Positions 53,487 to 62,630 of a stretch of DNA of 64,000 nt are shown in pieces. Made by a program: the position numbers and the translations under genes. This DNA is from Neorhizobium tomejilense (GTDB taxonomy: Bacteria > Pseudomonadota > Alphaproteobacteria > Rhizobiales > Rhizobiaceae): assembly GCA_002968845.1 (NCBI GenBank), contig PVBG01000004.1, forward strand, positions 124,001 through 188,000, written 5' to 3'. Each line of letters starts with the position of its first letter. Position 1 is the stretch's first letter. The notes below the pieces were generated by a model. That model made no database searches. It saw nothing but the letters and a program-made list of their open reading frames with translations, and was not told the DNA's origin.

Positions 53487-55550
53487 ATGAATATTGTCGG
53501 AATTGATATTGGCGGCACGTTTACCGATCTCGTCGGTTATGTCGACGGCAAGATCGTGACGTCGAAGACGTCGACCGTGCCGGCCGATCCGACCCAGGGC
53601 ATCGCCCGCAGCCTCGAGCTTGCGAACTGCGACCCCAACGAACTGAACGAGATTCTTCACGGCTCGACGATCGCCATCAACACAGTGCTGGAGCGCAAGG
53701 GCGCCCGCACCGCGCTGATCACCACGAGCGGTTTCCGCGACGTCTACGCGATCGGTCGTTCGAACCGCATCCAGGCCTTCAACCTGTTCTTCAAGCGTCC
53801 GCAGCCGCTGGTGCCGCGCAGTCTGACCTTCGAAATTCCGGAACGCATCCTTGCTTCCGGCGAAGTGCTGGAAGCGCTCGACGAAAAGACCGTCGCCGCG
53901 GTCATCGCCGAGATCGAAGCCGCGAGCGTCGAATCCGTTGCCATCTGCCTGCTGCATTCCTGGGCCAATCCGGCTCATGAGCGCCGCGTCGGTGAGATGC
54001 TGCGCAAGACGCTGCCGAATATCTTCGTGACGCTGTCGCACGAGATTCTGCGGGAATATCGCGAATACGAGCGTTCCTCGACGACTGCGCTCAACGCCTT
54101 TGTCGGCCCCCGCGTCGAAGGTTACCTGAAGCGCCTCGAAACTTATCTCCGTTCCGGCGCCTTCGGCGGCAAGATCCATATCATGCGATCGAACGGCGGC
54201 GTCATGTCGATCGGCCAGGCACAGGAACAGCCGGTCTCGATGATGGAGTCCGGCCCGGTAGCCGGCATGATCGGCGCAGGTCGTCTCGCCAAGCTGCTCG
54301 GCCTCAAGCGTTGCATCGGTTTCGACATGGGCGGCACGACCGCCAAGTCGAGCCTGATCACCGATGGAGCGCCGGCTATCGAAACCGGTTACGTGATCGG
54401 CGAAGAGGCCGATGGCCAGCCGATGCAGCTGCCGGTCGTCAACATCGTCGAAGTCGGTGCCGGCGGCGGTTCGATCGCCTGGGTCGACAATGCGGGCGGT
54501 CTGCATGTGGGACCCCAGAGCGTCGGCGCCGATCCGGGCCCTGCCTGCTATGGCAAGGGAGCGGACTTGCCCGTCGTCACCGACGCCGACCTGATCCTTG
54601 GCCGCATCAATCCGCAACGGTTCCTCAACGGCGGCATGCCGCTCGACAAGGCGGCCTCCGAACAGGCGATGCTGAGCAAGGTCGGCAAAACACTGAAGCT
54701 CAATCCGGTCGAGGCAGCGCTCGGCGTGGCGAAGATCGCCGATAGCTCGATGTCGCTGTCGGTGCGTGCCGTCTCGATCAACAAGGGTATCGACCCGCGC
54801 GACACGGCAATGATCGCCTTCGGCGGCGCCGGTCCTCTGCATGCGATCGCCATTGCCCGCGAAATCTACATTCCGCTGGTGATCATCCCGAAACTTCCCG
54901 GCACCTTCTCCGCGCTCGGCATGCTGATGGCCTCCTGGCGGCAGGATTTCGTGCAGACCTTCATCGGCCGCGTCGGCGAACTTTCGGAAGCAGGCGTCGA
55001 GAAGGTCTATGCGGAGCTCGTTGCCAGCGGCCGCGAGCAGATGAAGCGTGACGGCATCGCCGAAAACGAGGCGGATCACCGCTTCTTCGCCGATCTGCGT
55101 TATGTCGGCCAGGAACACGCCATCTCGATCCCGATCGAGAATACCGGCATGCTCTCCGGCGACACCAGCGAGGTCCGCCGCCGCTTCGATGCCGAGCACG
55201 ACCGCCGCTACAGCCAGTCGGCGCCGACCGAGGCGCTGGAAATCGTCAGCCTGCGCCTGGTCCTGACCGCCGCCCGCACCGACAATGTCGCCGAGGAATG
55301 GCTGTCCCGCCCGTGGGAGCCGGAAGCGGAATCCGAGGTCGGCAGCCGTGATGTGGTGTTCGACGATCCGGCAAGGCCGCTGAAGACGGCGATCTACTGG
55401 CGACCGGCGCTACCGGCCGGCTTCAAGCTCACCGGCCCTGCCGTCATCGAAGAACCGAATTCAACCATCCTGGTCCATCCAGGCGACGAAGTCGTCGTCC
55501 ATGAGGCAGGCCATCTGCTGGTGACGCTCGCCAAGCAGAGCGAGGAATAA
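53487..55550 (+). CDS. hyuA: Hydantoinase/oxoprolinase family protein, subunit A (HyuA)
   Basis: A 687-residue ATP-dependent amidohydrolase or carboxylase subunit. The N-terminal phosphate-binding motif is GIDIGGTFTDLVGY and a second ATPase motif is GFDMGGTTAKSSLI (near 278). Relatives are N-methylhydantoinase A, 5-oxoprolinase and acetone or acetophenone carboxylase subunits, all of which use ATP to activate an amide or ketone. The start at 53487 has ACAGGAGGA upstream and puts the motif at residue 5. HyuB is encoded 4 bases downstream, as in the heteromeric enzymes. The substrate is unknown. Confidence 0.92.
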   Translation: MNIVGIDIGGTFTDLVGYVDGKIVTSKTSTVPADPTQGIARSLELANCDPNELNEILHGSTIAINTVLERKGARTALITTSGFRDVYAIGRSNRIQAFNLFFKRPQPLVPRSLTFEIPERILASGEVLEALDEKTVAAVIAEIEAASVESVAICLLHSWANPAHERRVGEMLRKTLPNIFVTLSHEILREYREYERSSTTALNAFVGPRVEGYLKRLETYLRSGAFGGKIHIMRSNGGVMSIGQAQEQPVSMMESGPVAGMIGAGRLAKLLGLKRCIGFDMGGTTAKSSLITDGAPAIETGYVIGEEADGQPMQLPVVNIVEVGAGGGSIAWVDNAGGLHVGPQSVGADPGPACYGKGADLPVVTDADLILGRINPQRFLNGGMPLDKAASEQAMLSKVGKTLKLNPVEAALGVAKIADSSMSLSVRAVSINKGIDPRDTAMIAFGGAGPLHAIAIAREIYIPLVIIPKLPGTFSALGMLMASWRQDFVQTFIGRVGELSEAGVEKVYAELVASGREQMKRDGIAENEADHRFFADLRYVGQEHAISIPIENTGMLSGDTSEVRRRFDAEHDRRYSQSAPTEALEIVSLRLVLTAARTDNVAEEWLSRPWEPEAESEVGSRDVVFDDPARPLKTAIYWRPALPAGFKLTGPAVIEEPNSTILVHPGDEVVVHEAGHLLVTLAKQSEE

Positions 55551-55554
55551 GAAC

Positions 55555-57264
55555 ATGACTCCGATCAAGAACGATCCGATCACCGTTGAAGTCGTCCGCA
55601 ATGCCATCGTCGCCTATGCCGACGAGATGGCCGAGGCGCTCTGCAAATCCGCCTACAACATGATGATCTACGAAGTCCGCGACTACTGCTGCGGCCTGAT
55701 CGACACGACCGGCCGGATGATCTCGCAAAACCGCGGCGGCCTGCCGATCTTCCTCGCCGACCTCGGCATCGCCGTCGAGGACGGCATCAAGAAATACGGG
55801 CTGAAGGGTTTCGAAGAGGGCGACGTCCTCGTCATGAACCACGGTCATATTTGCGGCCAGCATCTGAACAACGTCGTCGTCTACGCGCCGTGCTTCCATG
55901 ACGGCGAGCTGATCGGCTTTGCGGCCAATCGTGCTCACTGGGTGGATATCGGCGGCAGCCGCCAGGGTTTCGGCTCCAACGCGACGACCGACATCTACTC
56001 CGAAGGCCTGCAGATGCGGTCCCTGAAGATCTACAAGGCGGGTGAGCTCAACGACACGCTCTACCAGATCATCCAGGACAATATCCGTTATCCGGATGCC
56101 AGCCTCGGCGATCTGCGTGCCCAAGTGGCGTCCTGCCAGATCGGCGCCAAGCGTTATGCCGAACTCGTCGCCCGTTATGGCCGCGGCGTCGTGGAAAGCT
56201 GCGTTGAGACCATCTGGGACCAGACCGACAAGGCCGCCCGCCAAGTGATCGAACGCATTCCGGACGGCACCTATTCGGCCGAAAGCTTCCTCGACAATGA
56301 TGGCCGCGATCTCGCGACGCCGCTCAGGATCGCCGTCAAGGTGATCGTGTCGGGCTCGACCATCACCGTCGATTTCCATGGCATGCACCCTCAGGTGAAC
56401 GGCCCCTTGAATTCCGGCCGTTCGGGCGGCATCGCAGCGGCCCGCGTCGCCTTCAAGGCGCTCACCTCGCCGGAACTCGACGTCAACGAAGGCTGCTTCC
56501 GCGCTCTCAACGTCGACCTGCCGGACGGCACGATCCTCTCGGCCCGTCCGCCGGCCGCGCTCGGCCAGTGGAGCATCGCGCTGCCGACCGTCATCGACAC
56601 GATCCTCAAGGCGCTGGCGCCGGCGGTGCCGGAACTGATCCCAGCCGCCCACAAGGGCGACATGGGCGGCTGTTCCTTCTTCGGGTTCTACGACGACGGC
56701 TCGCGCTTCCTGCTGATGAACATCTTTGGTGGCGGCTGGGGTGGTCGTCCGCACGAGGACGGCGAATCCGCTGCCGTCTCGGTCTGCCAGGGCGACGTGC
56801 GCAATACGCCGGTCGAGCTGCAGGAGATCAAGTATCCATTCATCGTTGAACGGCATGCGCTACGTCCGGACTCCGGTGGCGCCGGCGAACATCGTGGCGG
56901 CCTTGGCATCGAGCTCACCTATCGCTGCCTGCGCGCCTGCCGCGGCAATATCAATTTCGACCGCACCGTCACCCCACCCTGGGGCCTGCATGGCGGCCAT
57001 ACCGGCGAAGTCAGCGTGGCGATCGTCGATCGCGCCGACGGCACGCAGCTGCGGGTCAACAAGGCGACCGACGTGCACTTCACACCGGGCGACCGGATTA
57101 CTTTCCTCACCGCTGGCGGCGGCGGTTACGGCGACCCCAGAAAGCGCTCACGCACCGATCTGGACGAGGATATCGCCAACGGTCTGGTCTCCAGAGAAGC
57201 GGCGGTCCGCGACTACGGCTATGCCGAACCGCAGATGCCGCGGCGCCTCGCAGTGAACGGTTGA
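55555..57264 (+). CDS. hyuB: Hydantoinase family protein, subunit B (HyuB)
   Basis: A 569-residue partner of HyuA. Family features: ITVEVVRNAIVAYADEMAEAL at the N-terminus, VLVMNHGHICGQHLNN and GFAANRAHWVDIGGS (probable metal-site region near 120-130), and the glycine-rich end GGGGYGDPRKRS. The length is typical. It forms a complex with HyuA for ATP-dependent ring opening or carboxylation. The start overlaps no gene and follows hyuA by 4 bases. Confidence 0.93.
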   Translation: MTPIKNDPITVEVVRNAIVAYADEMAEALCKSAYNMMIYEVRDYCCGLIDTTGRMISQNRGGLPIFLADLGIAVEDGIKKYGLKGFEEGDVLVMNHGHICGQHLNNVVVYAPCFHDGELIGFAANRAHWVDIGGSRQGFGSNATTDIYSEGLQMRSLKIYKAGELNDTLYQIIQDNIRYPDASLGDLRAQVASCQIGAKRYAELVARYGRGVVESCVETIWDQTDKAARQVIERIPDGTYSAESFLDNDGRDLATPLRIAVKVIVSGSTITVDFHGMHPQVNGPLNSGRSGGIAAARVAFKALTSPELDVNEGCFRALNVDLPDGTILSARPPAALGQWSIALPTVIDTILKALAPAVPELIPAAHKGDMGGCSFFGFYDDGSRFLLMNIFGGGWGGRPHEDGESAAVSVCQGDVRNTPVELQEIKYPFIVERHALRPDSGGAGEHRGGLGIELTYRCLRACRGNINFDRTVTPPWGLHGGHTGEVSVAIVDRADGTQLRVNKATDVHFTPGDRITFLTAGGGGYGDPRKRSRTDLDEDIANGLVSREAAVRDYGYAEPQMPRRLAVNG

Positions 57265-57268
57265 GGAC

Positions 57269-58387
57269 ATGGCGATGATCGGCGAAATCCGCAAGAAACG
57301 GTTGATCGAGGCGATGCTGGAAGCGGGGCTCGACGGCCTCGTGCTTTACGGCAATGCCTGGCAGAACGACTACCTGCGTTATGCCGCCGATTTCGGCATT
57401 CTCGAAGGCGAGGGCCTGGCGGTCGTCACCCGCGATGGCAATGTGACCCTCTATCTCGATGACGAGTTGGAGGGCGAACGCGCTGTGGTCGAATGCCCCG
57501 AGGTGAAGACCGTTGTTGCGGAAGACCTGATCGGCACGGTGTCCGGCGTCATCGCCCGCCTCGGCAACAGCCGCATCGCGGCCGGCCCAAAGCGTCACTT
57601 GCCCTATGGACTTGCTGCCCAGCGCGGCGACCTGCGCTTCGAAGACGCGACGGCTCTGGTCGATCGCCTGCTGATGGTGAAATCTGCTGATGAGCTGAAT
57701 GCCGTGCGCAGCGCTGCACGGCTGGCGGATGAAGGCTACGCCGTGTTCCGCAATGCCGCCGCCGTCGGCAAGAAGGACTATGAGCTGATTGCCGAGATCG
57801 AGTCCTTCTTTCGCAACGAAGGCGTCGACGACAATTTCATGATCATCGGCGTCGGCGGCCCGGAAGTACGCGGCATGGCGCCGCCGATCGGCAAGATCCT
57901 GAAGCCCGGCGATCTGGTGACGACCGAGCTCACCCCTTGCGTCAACGGCTATTACGTCCAGATCTGCCGCACACTCGTCATCGGCGAGCCGAATGAAGCT
58001 CAGCGCAAGGTTTTCGGCATCTATAACGACGCCTTGGAAGCCGGCCTCGCAGTCGTGAAGCCCGGCGTCACGGCAGCCGATATCGCCCGTGCCGAGAACG
58101 ACATTTTTCGTGCGCACGGCCTCGGTGAGTATGTGACCAGCGAATATACCCGTGTGCGCGGCCATGGCCTTGGCCTCTTCCCCGATACCAAGCCGCATAT
58201 TCTCGAAGATGTGAACACGGTGATCGAAGAAGGCATGTCGCTGATCGTGCATCCGAACACCTATAATCCCGAGATCGGTTACTTCGTGCACGGCGACTCG
58301 CTGATCGTCCGCGCCGATGGGCCGGAAATCCTGACGAAGATGCCGCGCGAGCTCTTCTCGGTTGGCGCCCGGAGGGTAGCGGCATGA
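57269..58387 (+). CDS. M24/creatinase-fold (pita-bread) protein without canonical metal ligands
   Basis: A 372-residue protein with a creatinase-N domain (1-130) and a pita-bread domain. The usual metal ligands are changed: the Asp pair of the DxG/SDxTRT region reads TELTPC...GYYVQICRT (Glu and Gln), the Glu of the IEP motif is His (IVHPNTY), and the last Glu position reads FVHGDS. The GHG histidine (RGHGLGLF, about 296) is kept. Loss of metal binding is what separates creatinase, a metal-independent C-N hydrolase, from peptidases. A creatinase-like or ectoine-hydrolase-like activity on a small amide or guanidino compound is therefore more likely than peptidase activity. Confidence 0.82.
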   Translation: MAMIGEIRKKRLIEAMLEAGLDGLVLYGNAWQNDYLRYAADFGILEGEGLAVVTRDGNVTLYLDDELEGERAVVECPEVKTVVAEDLIGTVSGVIARLGNSRIAAGPKRHLPYGLAAQRGDLRFEDATALVDRLLMVKSADELNAVRSAARLADEGYAVFRNAAAVGKKDYELIAEIESFFRNEGVDDNFMIIGVGGPEVRGMAPPIGKILKPGDLVTTELTPCVNGYYVQICRTLVIGEPNEAQRKVFGIYNDALEAGLAVVKPGVTAADIARAENDIFRAHGLGEYVTSEYTRVRGHGLGLFPDTKPHILEDVNTVIEEGMSLIVHPNTYNPEIGYFVHGDSLIVRADGPEILTKMPRELFSVGARRVAA

Positions 58388-59439
58388 GACACGGTCTGAT
58401 CCTGTGGCGCGAGGATGAACTCTCCCGCGCAGACGTAAAGGCCCGGCAGGTGCGCCTGCAGCAAGCGATCGCCGCCGCCGGTCTCGATGGTATGCTGATC
58501 TATACCAACCATGTGCGCTCGGCCGGTGTCACCTGGATTTCCGGGTTTACGCCCTATTGGTCGGATGGCCTTGTCCTGGTGCTGCGCGAAGGCCTTCCGA
58601 TCTTCCTGACGGCGCTGTCGAAGCGTGTCGGCGAGTGGGTCAAATCCGTGGCCCCGACCTTCGAAGTCGCCCATTCGCCCTTCTCCGGCAAGCTCGCCGG
58701 CGAGCGGCTCGCCAAGGTCGGCGCCAGGCGTCTCGGCGTGGTCGAACTCGACCGCATGCCCGGTGGCGTGATGGACGAGATCTTGTCCGTCCTACCGGTC
58801 GAGCTTTCTGATGCGACGGAGCTTTTCACCGCGGTTCGCGGCCAGGCGGATCGCGCCGAGCTCGATCTCGTGCGCCACACCGACAAGATTGCCCGCGAGG
58901 CGTTCACGGCGGGTGACATCAACGGCAGATCTGCCGGCGATTTCACGGGTCCGGTCGAACGCGCGGCGCGGCTTGCCGGCGCCGAGGAATGTTACGTTGC
59001 TGTCGCTCCCGATCTTTCCAAGGATCGCCGTTTCATCCGCACCGGCAGGCAAGAACTCGGCCGCACTTTTGCGGTGCGCCTGTCGATCGCCTACAACGGC
59101 GTCTGGGTTCGCCGGATCGAAACCTTCTCAGCCGTTTCCGAAATCGCCGCGCGCCTTGCCTCGGTGACCACGGAGCTGGACAAGGTATCTCCCGCCTTTC
59201 CGGCCAATGGCTCGATTTCGGCTTTCCGTCTGCCTAACGGCGCCGAGCTGATCGACTGGCATCTCGAGGCGCCGCACGGCACCCGGCCGCTGAAGGTCGT
59301 GGCCGATGCGCAAACGCTGCTTGCCGCGCCGGTCCCCTACGGCATCCTGACGACGGCCTTCACGCTCGATGGCGAGACGATCGTCGCGTCGCGTCCGGTG
59401 GGGCTTGATGGCGGTTCAATGCGGGAGGCGGCTGAGTAA
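58384..59439 (+). CDS. Degenerate creatinase-N/M24-like paralogue
   Basis: A 351-residue protein. The first 135 residues resemble a creatinase N-terminal domain (VRLQQAIAAAGLDGMLIYTNH, then TWISGFTPYWSDGLVLV). The C-terminal half keeps only faint pita-bread character (AELDLVRHTDKIAREAF, FAVRLSIAYNGVWVRRIETF) and none of the metal ligands or the GHG histidine. It overlaps the previous M24-like gene by 4 bases (ATGA) and the next by one (TAATG). A non-catalytic subunit partnering the upstream protein is plausible. Confidence 0.75.
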   Translation: MRHGLILWREDELSRADVKARQVRLQQAIAAAGLDGMLIYTNHVRSAGVTWISGFTPYWSDGLVLVLREGLPIFLTALSKRVGEWVKSVAPTFEVAHSPFSGKLAGERLAKVGARRLGVVELDRMPGGVMDEILSVLPVELSDATELFTAVRGQADRAELDLVRHTDKIAREAFTAGDINGRSAGDFTGPVERAARLAGAEECYVAVAPDLSKDRRFIRTGRQELGRTFAVRLSIAYNGVWVRRIETFSAVSEIAARLASVTTELDKVSPAFPANGSISAFRLPNGAELIDWHLEAPHGTRPLKVVADAQTLLAAPVPYGILTTAFTLDGETIVASRPVGLDGGSMREAAE

Positions 59440-60725
59440 TGAACGCACGCGATCTCGTTTCCATTCTCAAGATGATCGATGGCGGAGAACGGAAACTCCG
59501 CGATCTCGTCAACCTCTATACCGTCGACGCGCTGGCATGTCTGGCGGCCGGTGCCGGTGCGTCCGAAGGCTCCTCACTCCTCGCCTTCTATCACGAGACC
59601 GGTGCCGGCGACGCAGTCTCCTCTGCTGCGGGCGCGTCGGCGGTTATCCGTTTTACAGAATGGGACGCGATCCACGTGCCTTCCTGCGCGACGCCCGGTG
59701 CGATGGCCGTGCCGGCGGCACTGATTTTTGCGCAGGACTATGAGGCCTATGTCAGGGCGGTCGCCGCTGGTCATGCCATCGGTTTGGCGCTGTCGGAAGC
59801 TGTCGGCGGCGTTTCGGCCCTGCCGGAAACCTGGCCGGGTCTGTTTGCGGCGCCTGCCGTGGCGGCGGTCAGCGCGGCGATCGCGCTTGGCCTTTCCGAT
59901 GAGCAGATTGCCCAGGCGCTGGTGCTGTCCATGGCCGGCAGTTCGGGACGCAACGGTCGCCCTTCCGGCATGCCGTCGGCCCGCTGGCTGGTGATCGGCG
60001 AAGCCACACTGAAGGGCATTCGTGCAGCGCTTGCCGCGAAGGCCGGCATCAAGGGCGATCTCGAACTGTTGTCTCCAAGCTGGATGAAAGGACAAGCGGC
60101 GGCGGCGGTTGCCCTGGAGCCTAGCCATGTCGATCCGCTGGCGATCACAGGGGTGGGCATGAAGCCCTTCGTCTCCGCCCGCCAGGGCATCAATGCGATC
60201 CAGGCTTTCCGTCATCTGCTGGAGAAGGGTGTCGACCCCAATACCGTCGACAGCATCGAAGTTTTTCTGCCACCGGTCGCGGCCCCCGTCGTCAGCCGGC
60301 CGCTTGTTGCCGAAGATCGTTTATCGACCATCGCCCATCTCGGCCTTCAGCTCGGCATCGCCGCCTTCGAACCGGCTCGGCTGATGGATGCCGACCGCAC
60401 CCGTCCCTTCAGTGCGGATGTCATGGCCTTTGCCAAGAGAGTAACGATCACGGCCGATGACACGCTCGCCGGCGAAGGTTGGCCAGCGCGGGTTGTCGTA
60501 TCGGCAAAGGGACAGACACGCGAGGCCGTTTGGCCGCAGACTTCCGGTGAGGACGCGCAGGCAATGCTCGACCGCAAGATCGGAAGCCTTCCCGCTATGG
60601 CAGCGCAGCGATTGCAGCGACTGCAGACCACGCTTGCCGAAGCCGGCACGGCTGCGGTTCAGGAGGCCCGCAGCCTCCTGCTGACGTTTACGGATGCCTC
60701 TTTCGGGAGGAGCGAGGCGGCCTGA
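59439..60725 (+). CDS. MmgE/PrpD family protein
   Basis: A 428-residue all-helical protein with the MmgE/PrpD pattern: AVDALACLAAGAGA-type start, FTEWDAIHVPSCATPGAMAVPAAL, AVAAGHAIGLALSEAVGG, and ALVLSMAGSSGRNG. PrpD is 2-methylcitrate dehydratase, but relatives include cis-aconitate decarboxylase and many unassigned catabolic lyases. It is a little shorter than PrpD (about 480). Tight overlap with the preceding gene and co-location with hydrolase genes suggest it processes an acid produced by the HyuAB or M24-like step. Confidence 0.85.
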   Translation: MNARDLVSILKMIDGGERKLRDLVNLYTVDALACLAAGAGASEGSSLLAFYHETGAGDAVSSAAGASAVIRFTEWDAIHVPSCATPGAMAVPAALIFAQDYEAYVRAVAAGHAIGLALSEAVGGVSALPETWPGLFAAPAVAAVSAAIALGLSDEQIAQALVLSMAGSSGRNGRPSGMPSARWLVIGEATLKGIRAALAAKAGIKGDLELLSPSWMKGQAAAAVALEPSHVDPLAITGVGMKPFVSARQGINAIQAFRHLLEKGVDPNTVDSIEVFLPPVAAPVVSRPLVAEDRLSTIAHLGLQLGIAAFEPARLMDADRTRPFSADVMAFAKRVTITADDTLAGEGWPARVVVSAKGQTREAVWPQTSGEDAQAMLDRKIGSLPAMAAQRLQRLQTTLAEAGTAAVQEARSLLLTFTDASFGRSEAA

Positions 60726-60750
60726 AGGGGCACTGAAATTCACGAAAGCA

Positions 60751-60774
60751 GATGCCGCAGGGAGTGTCGGCATC
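60751..60774 (+). promoter_or_regulatory. Intercistronic hairpin before the binding-protein gene
   Basis: GATGCCG (60751-60757) pairs with CGGCATC (60768-60774) across a 10-base loop in the 63-base gap, just upstream of the AAGGAGGAG of the binding-protein gene. It may protect the downstream mRNA. Confidence 0.3.
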
Positions 60775-60788
60775 ACAAGGAGGAGAGA

Positions 60789-61772
60789 ATGTTGAAATTT
60801 CTGAAAACCATGGCGACAGCGGCGGCTTTTGCCGCGCTGTCCTGGCAGGCGGCGAGTGCGCAGTCGATCGAGAAGAAGGACATAACGATCGGCCTGCCGC
60901 TCAATACCTCGACCCTGTTGCCGATCTATGTTGCCGATGCACAGGGCTTCTTCAAGGAGGAAGGTATCAACGTGAAGATCGTCGCCTTCAAGGGCGGCAC
61001 GGATCTGGTGCGCGGCATGGTCGCCGGCGCCGTGGATATCGGCGTTGGCGCGTTCTCGGAAGCGCTTGTCGGGGTCGAAACCGGCCAGGGCGTGAAGATC
61101 TTCTACGGCGGCTTCAACATGGCCGTCTTCGACTGGTATTCGGTACCGTCGATCAAGACGCTCGAAGAAGCCAAGGGCAAGCGTTTCGGTGTCTCGACCT
61201 TCGGTTCGTCGACCGACTTCCTGACGCGTTATGCGCTGAAGACCAAGGGCATCGATCCGAAGAGCGAAGTGCAGATCGTCCAGGGCGGCGGCTCCGTGCC
61301 GCGTCTCGCAGCGATGGAAGCCGGCCAGCTCGAAGTCAACATCTTCGCGACGCCGGAAAAGTTCATGGCGGCCGATCGTGGCTTCAACCTGATCCTGCAA
61401 CAGAAGTCGATTGCGCCAGATTTCCCGTTCCACTGCTTCTATGCGCGTGAGGATTTCATCAAGAACGATCCGAATGCCATCAAGGCCGTGCTGCGCGGCT
61501 TTGCCAAGGCTGTCCGGTGGTCCAAGGCCCACAAGGAAGAATCGGTCAAGCTTCTGGCCGCCAAGCTCGGCCTCGAGGAGACCTATCTCAACCGCGGTTA
61601 TGATGACTTCATCGACGAGATCTTCGAAGACGGCCGTCTGGCGAGCGATGCGGGCATGAAGGCCTTCTGGGACGTCGGCATCATGAACGGCACCTATAAG
61701 CAGCCTATGCCGGTCGACAAGTATTGGATCGGCACGTTCCACGATACCTACAACGAGTGGAAGCCGAAGTGA
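60789..61772 (+). CDS. ABC transporter substrate-binding protein, NMT1/TauA/SsuA type
   Basis: A 327-residue periplasmic protein with a Sec signal (MLKFLKTMATAAAFAALSWQAASA, cut near 24). Family marks are LPLNTSTLLPIYVADAQGFFKEEGI at the mature start and GAVDIGVGAFSEALVGVE. Relatives bind sulfonates, thiamine precursors, nitriles or cyclic amides. AAGGAGGAG precedes the ATG. As part of the hyu operon it should bring in the compound that HyuAB and the creatinase-like protein degrade. Confidence 0.91.
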   Translation: MLKFLKTMATAAAFAALSWQAASAQSIEKKDITIGLPLNTSTLLPIYVADAQGFFKEEGINVKIVAFKGGTDLVRGMVAGAVDIGVGAFSEALVGVETGQGVKIFYGGFNMAVFDWYSVPSIKTLEEAKGKRFGVSTFGSSTDFLTRYALKTKGIDPKSEVQIVQGGGSVPRLAAMEAGQLEVNIFATPEKFMAADRGFNLILQQKSIAPDFPFHCFYAREDFIKNDPNAIKAVLRGFAKAVRWSKAHKEESVKLLAAKLGLEETYLNRGYDDFIDEIFEDGRLASDAGMKAFWDVGIMNGTYKQPMPVDKYWIGTFHDTYNEWKPK

Positions 61773-61800
61773 GCCTTCCATCTGCATGACAATATAACGA

Positions 61801-61820
61801 GAGCGGGCGGAGGCCCGCTC
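61801..61820 (+). terminator. Perfect hairpin after the binding-protein gene
   Basis: GAGCGGGC-GGAG-GCCCGCTC is a perfect 8-bp stem with a tetraloop in the gap before the ATPase gene. It is more likely a transcript-stabilising or partial terminator that raises binding-protein yield than a full stop, because the next genes have no separate promoter visible. Confidence 0.5.
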
Positions 61821-61835
61821 CAGGAGGAGAAAGCA

Positions 61836-62630
61836 GTGGCGCAGATTGAAATCCGCGATCTCGGAATCGACTATCGCAAACCGAAGAGCAACGAGGTGTT
61901 CTCTGCCGTCGACAGTGTCGACCTGTCGGTCGAAAAGGGCGAGTTCGTCACCATCGTCGGCTCCAGCGGTTGCGGCAAGAGCACGCTGCTGATGGCGGTC
62001 GCAGGGCTTGTCGACCTGACGCGTGGGTCTATTGAGATCGATGGCAAGCGGGTTGACGGACCCGGGCCCGACCGCGCGGTGGTGTTTCAGGAAGCCTCTC
62101 TGCTTCCCTGGCGTTCGGTGCGTGGCAACGTCAAGTTCGGGCTCGAAATGCAGCGTTGGAGCGGCGGCGACCTCAACGAGCGGGCCATGCAGATGATCCG
62201 CCTCGTCGGTCTCGGCCGCTTCTCCGACTATCATCCCCACCAGCTTTCCGGCGGCATGCGCCAGCGCGTCAATATCGCCCGCGCGCTTGCCGTGGATCCC
62301 GAAGTCCTGCTCATGGATGAGCCGTTCGGGGCGCTCGACGCTCAGACCCGCGAGATCATGGGTACCGAACTGTTGCGCATCTGGGAGCGCTCCAAGAAGA
62401 CGGCTTTGTTCGTTACGCACGATATCGACGAAGCGATATTCCTTGCCGACAAGATCGTCGTCATGGGCCGCAATCCGGGTCATATCAAGGAAGTGATCAC
62501 GGTCGATCTGCCGCGCCCGCGCAATGAGGCAATCCTCGACAGCGACGCTTTTCACGAATTGCGCAAGCGGCTGCGCGCCCATCTGGCGGAAGACATGTCC
62601 AGCATGCAGCTGGTGCAGGAGGTCGCATGA
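61836..62630 (+). CDS. ABC transporter ATPase, TauB/SsuB type
   Basis: A 264-residue ATPase with Walker A VGSSGCGKST, signature LSGGMRQRVNIARAL, Walker B VLLMDEPFGALD and switch VTHDIDEAIFLAD, all intact. The start is GTG at 61836 with AGGAGGAG 6 bases upstream. It powers the importer with the two permeases encoded next, and its stop overlaps the first permease start (ATGA). Confidence 0.94.
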   Translation: MAQIEIRDLGIDYRKPKSNEVFSAVDSVDLSVEKGEFVTIVGSSGCGKSTLLMAVAGLVDLTRGSIEIDGKRVDGPGPDRAVVFQEASLLPWRSVRGNVKFGLEMQRWSGGDLNERAMQMIRLVGLGRFSDYHPHQLSGGMRQRVNIARALAVDPEVLLMDEPFGALDAQTREIMGTELLRIWERSKKTALFVTHDIDEAIFLADKIVVMGRNPGHIKEVITVDLPRPRNEAILDSDAFHELRKRLRAHLAEDMSSMQLVQEVA

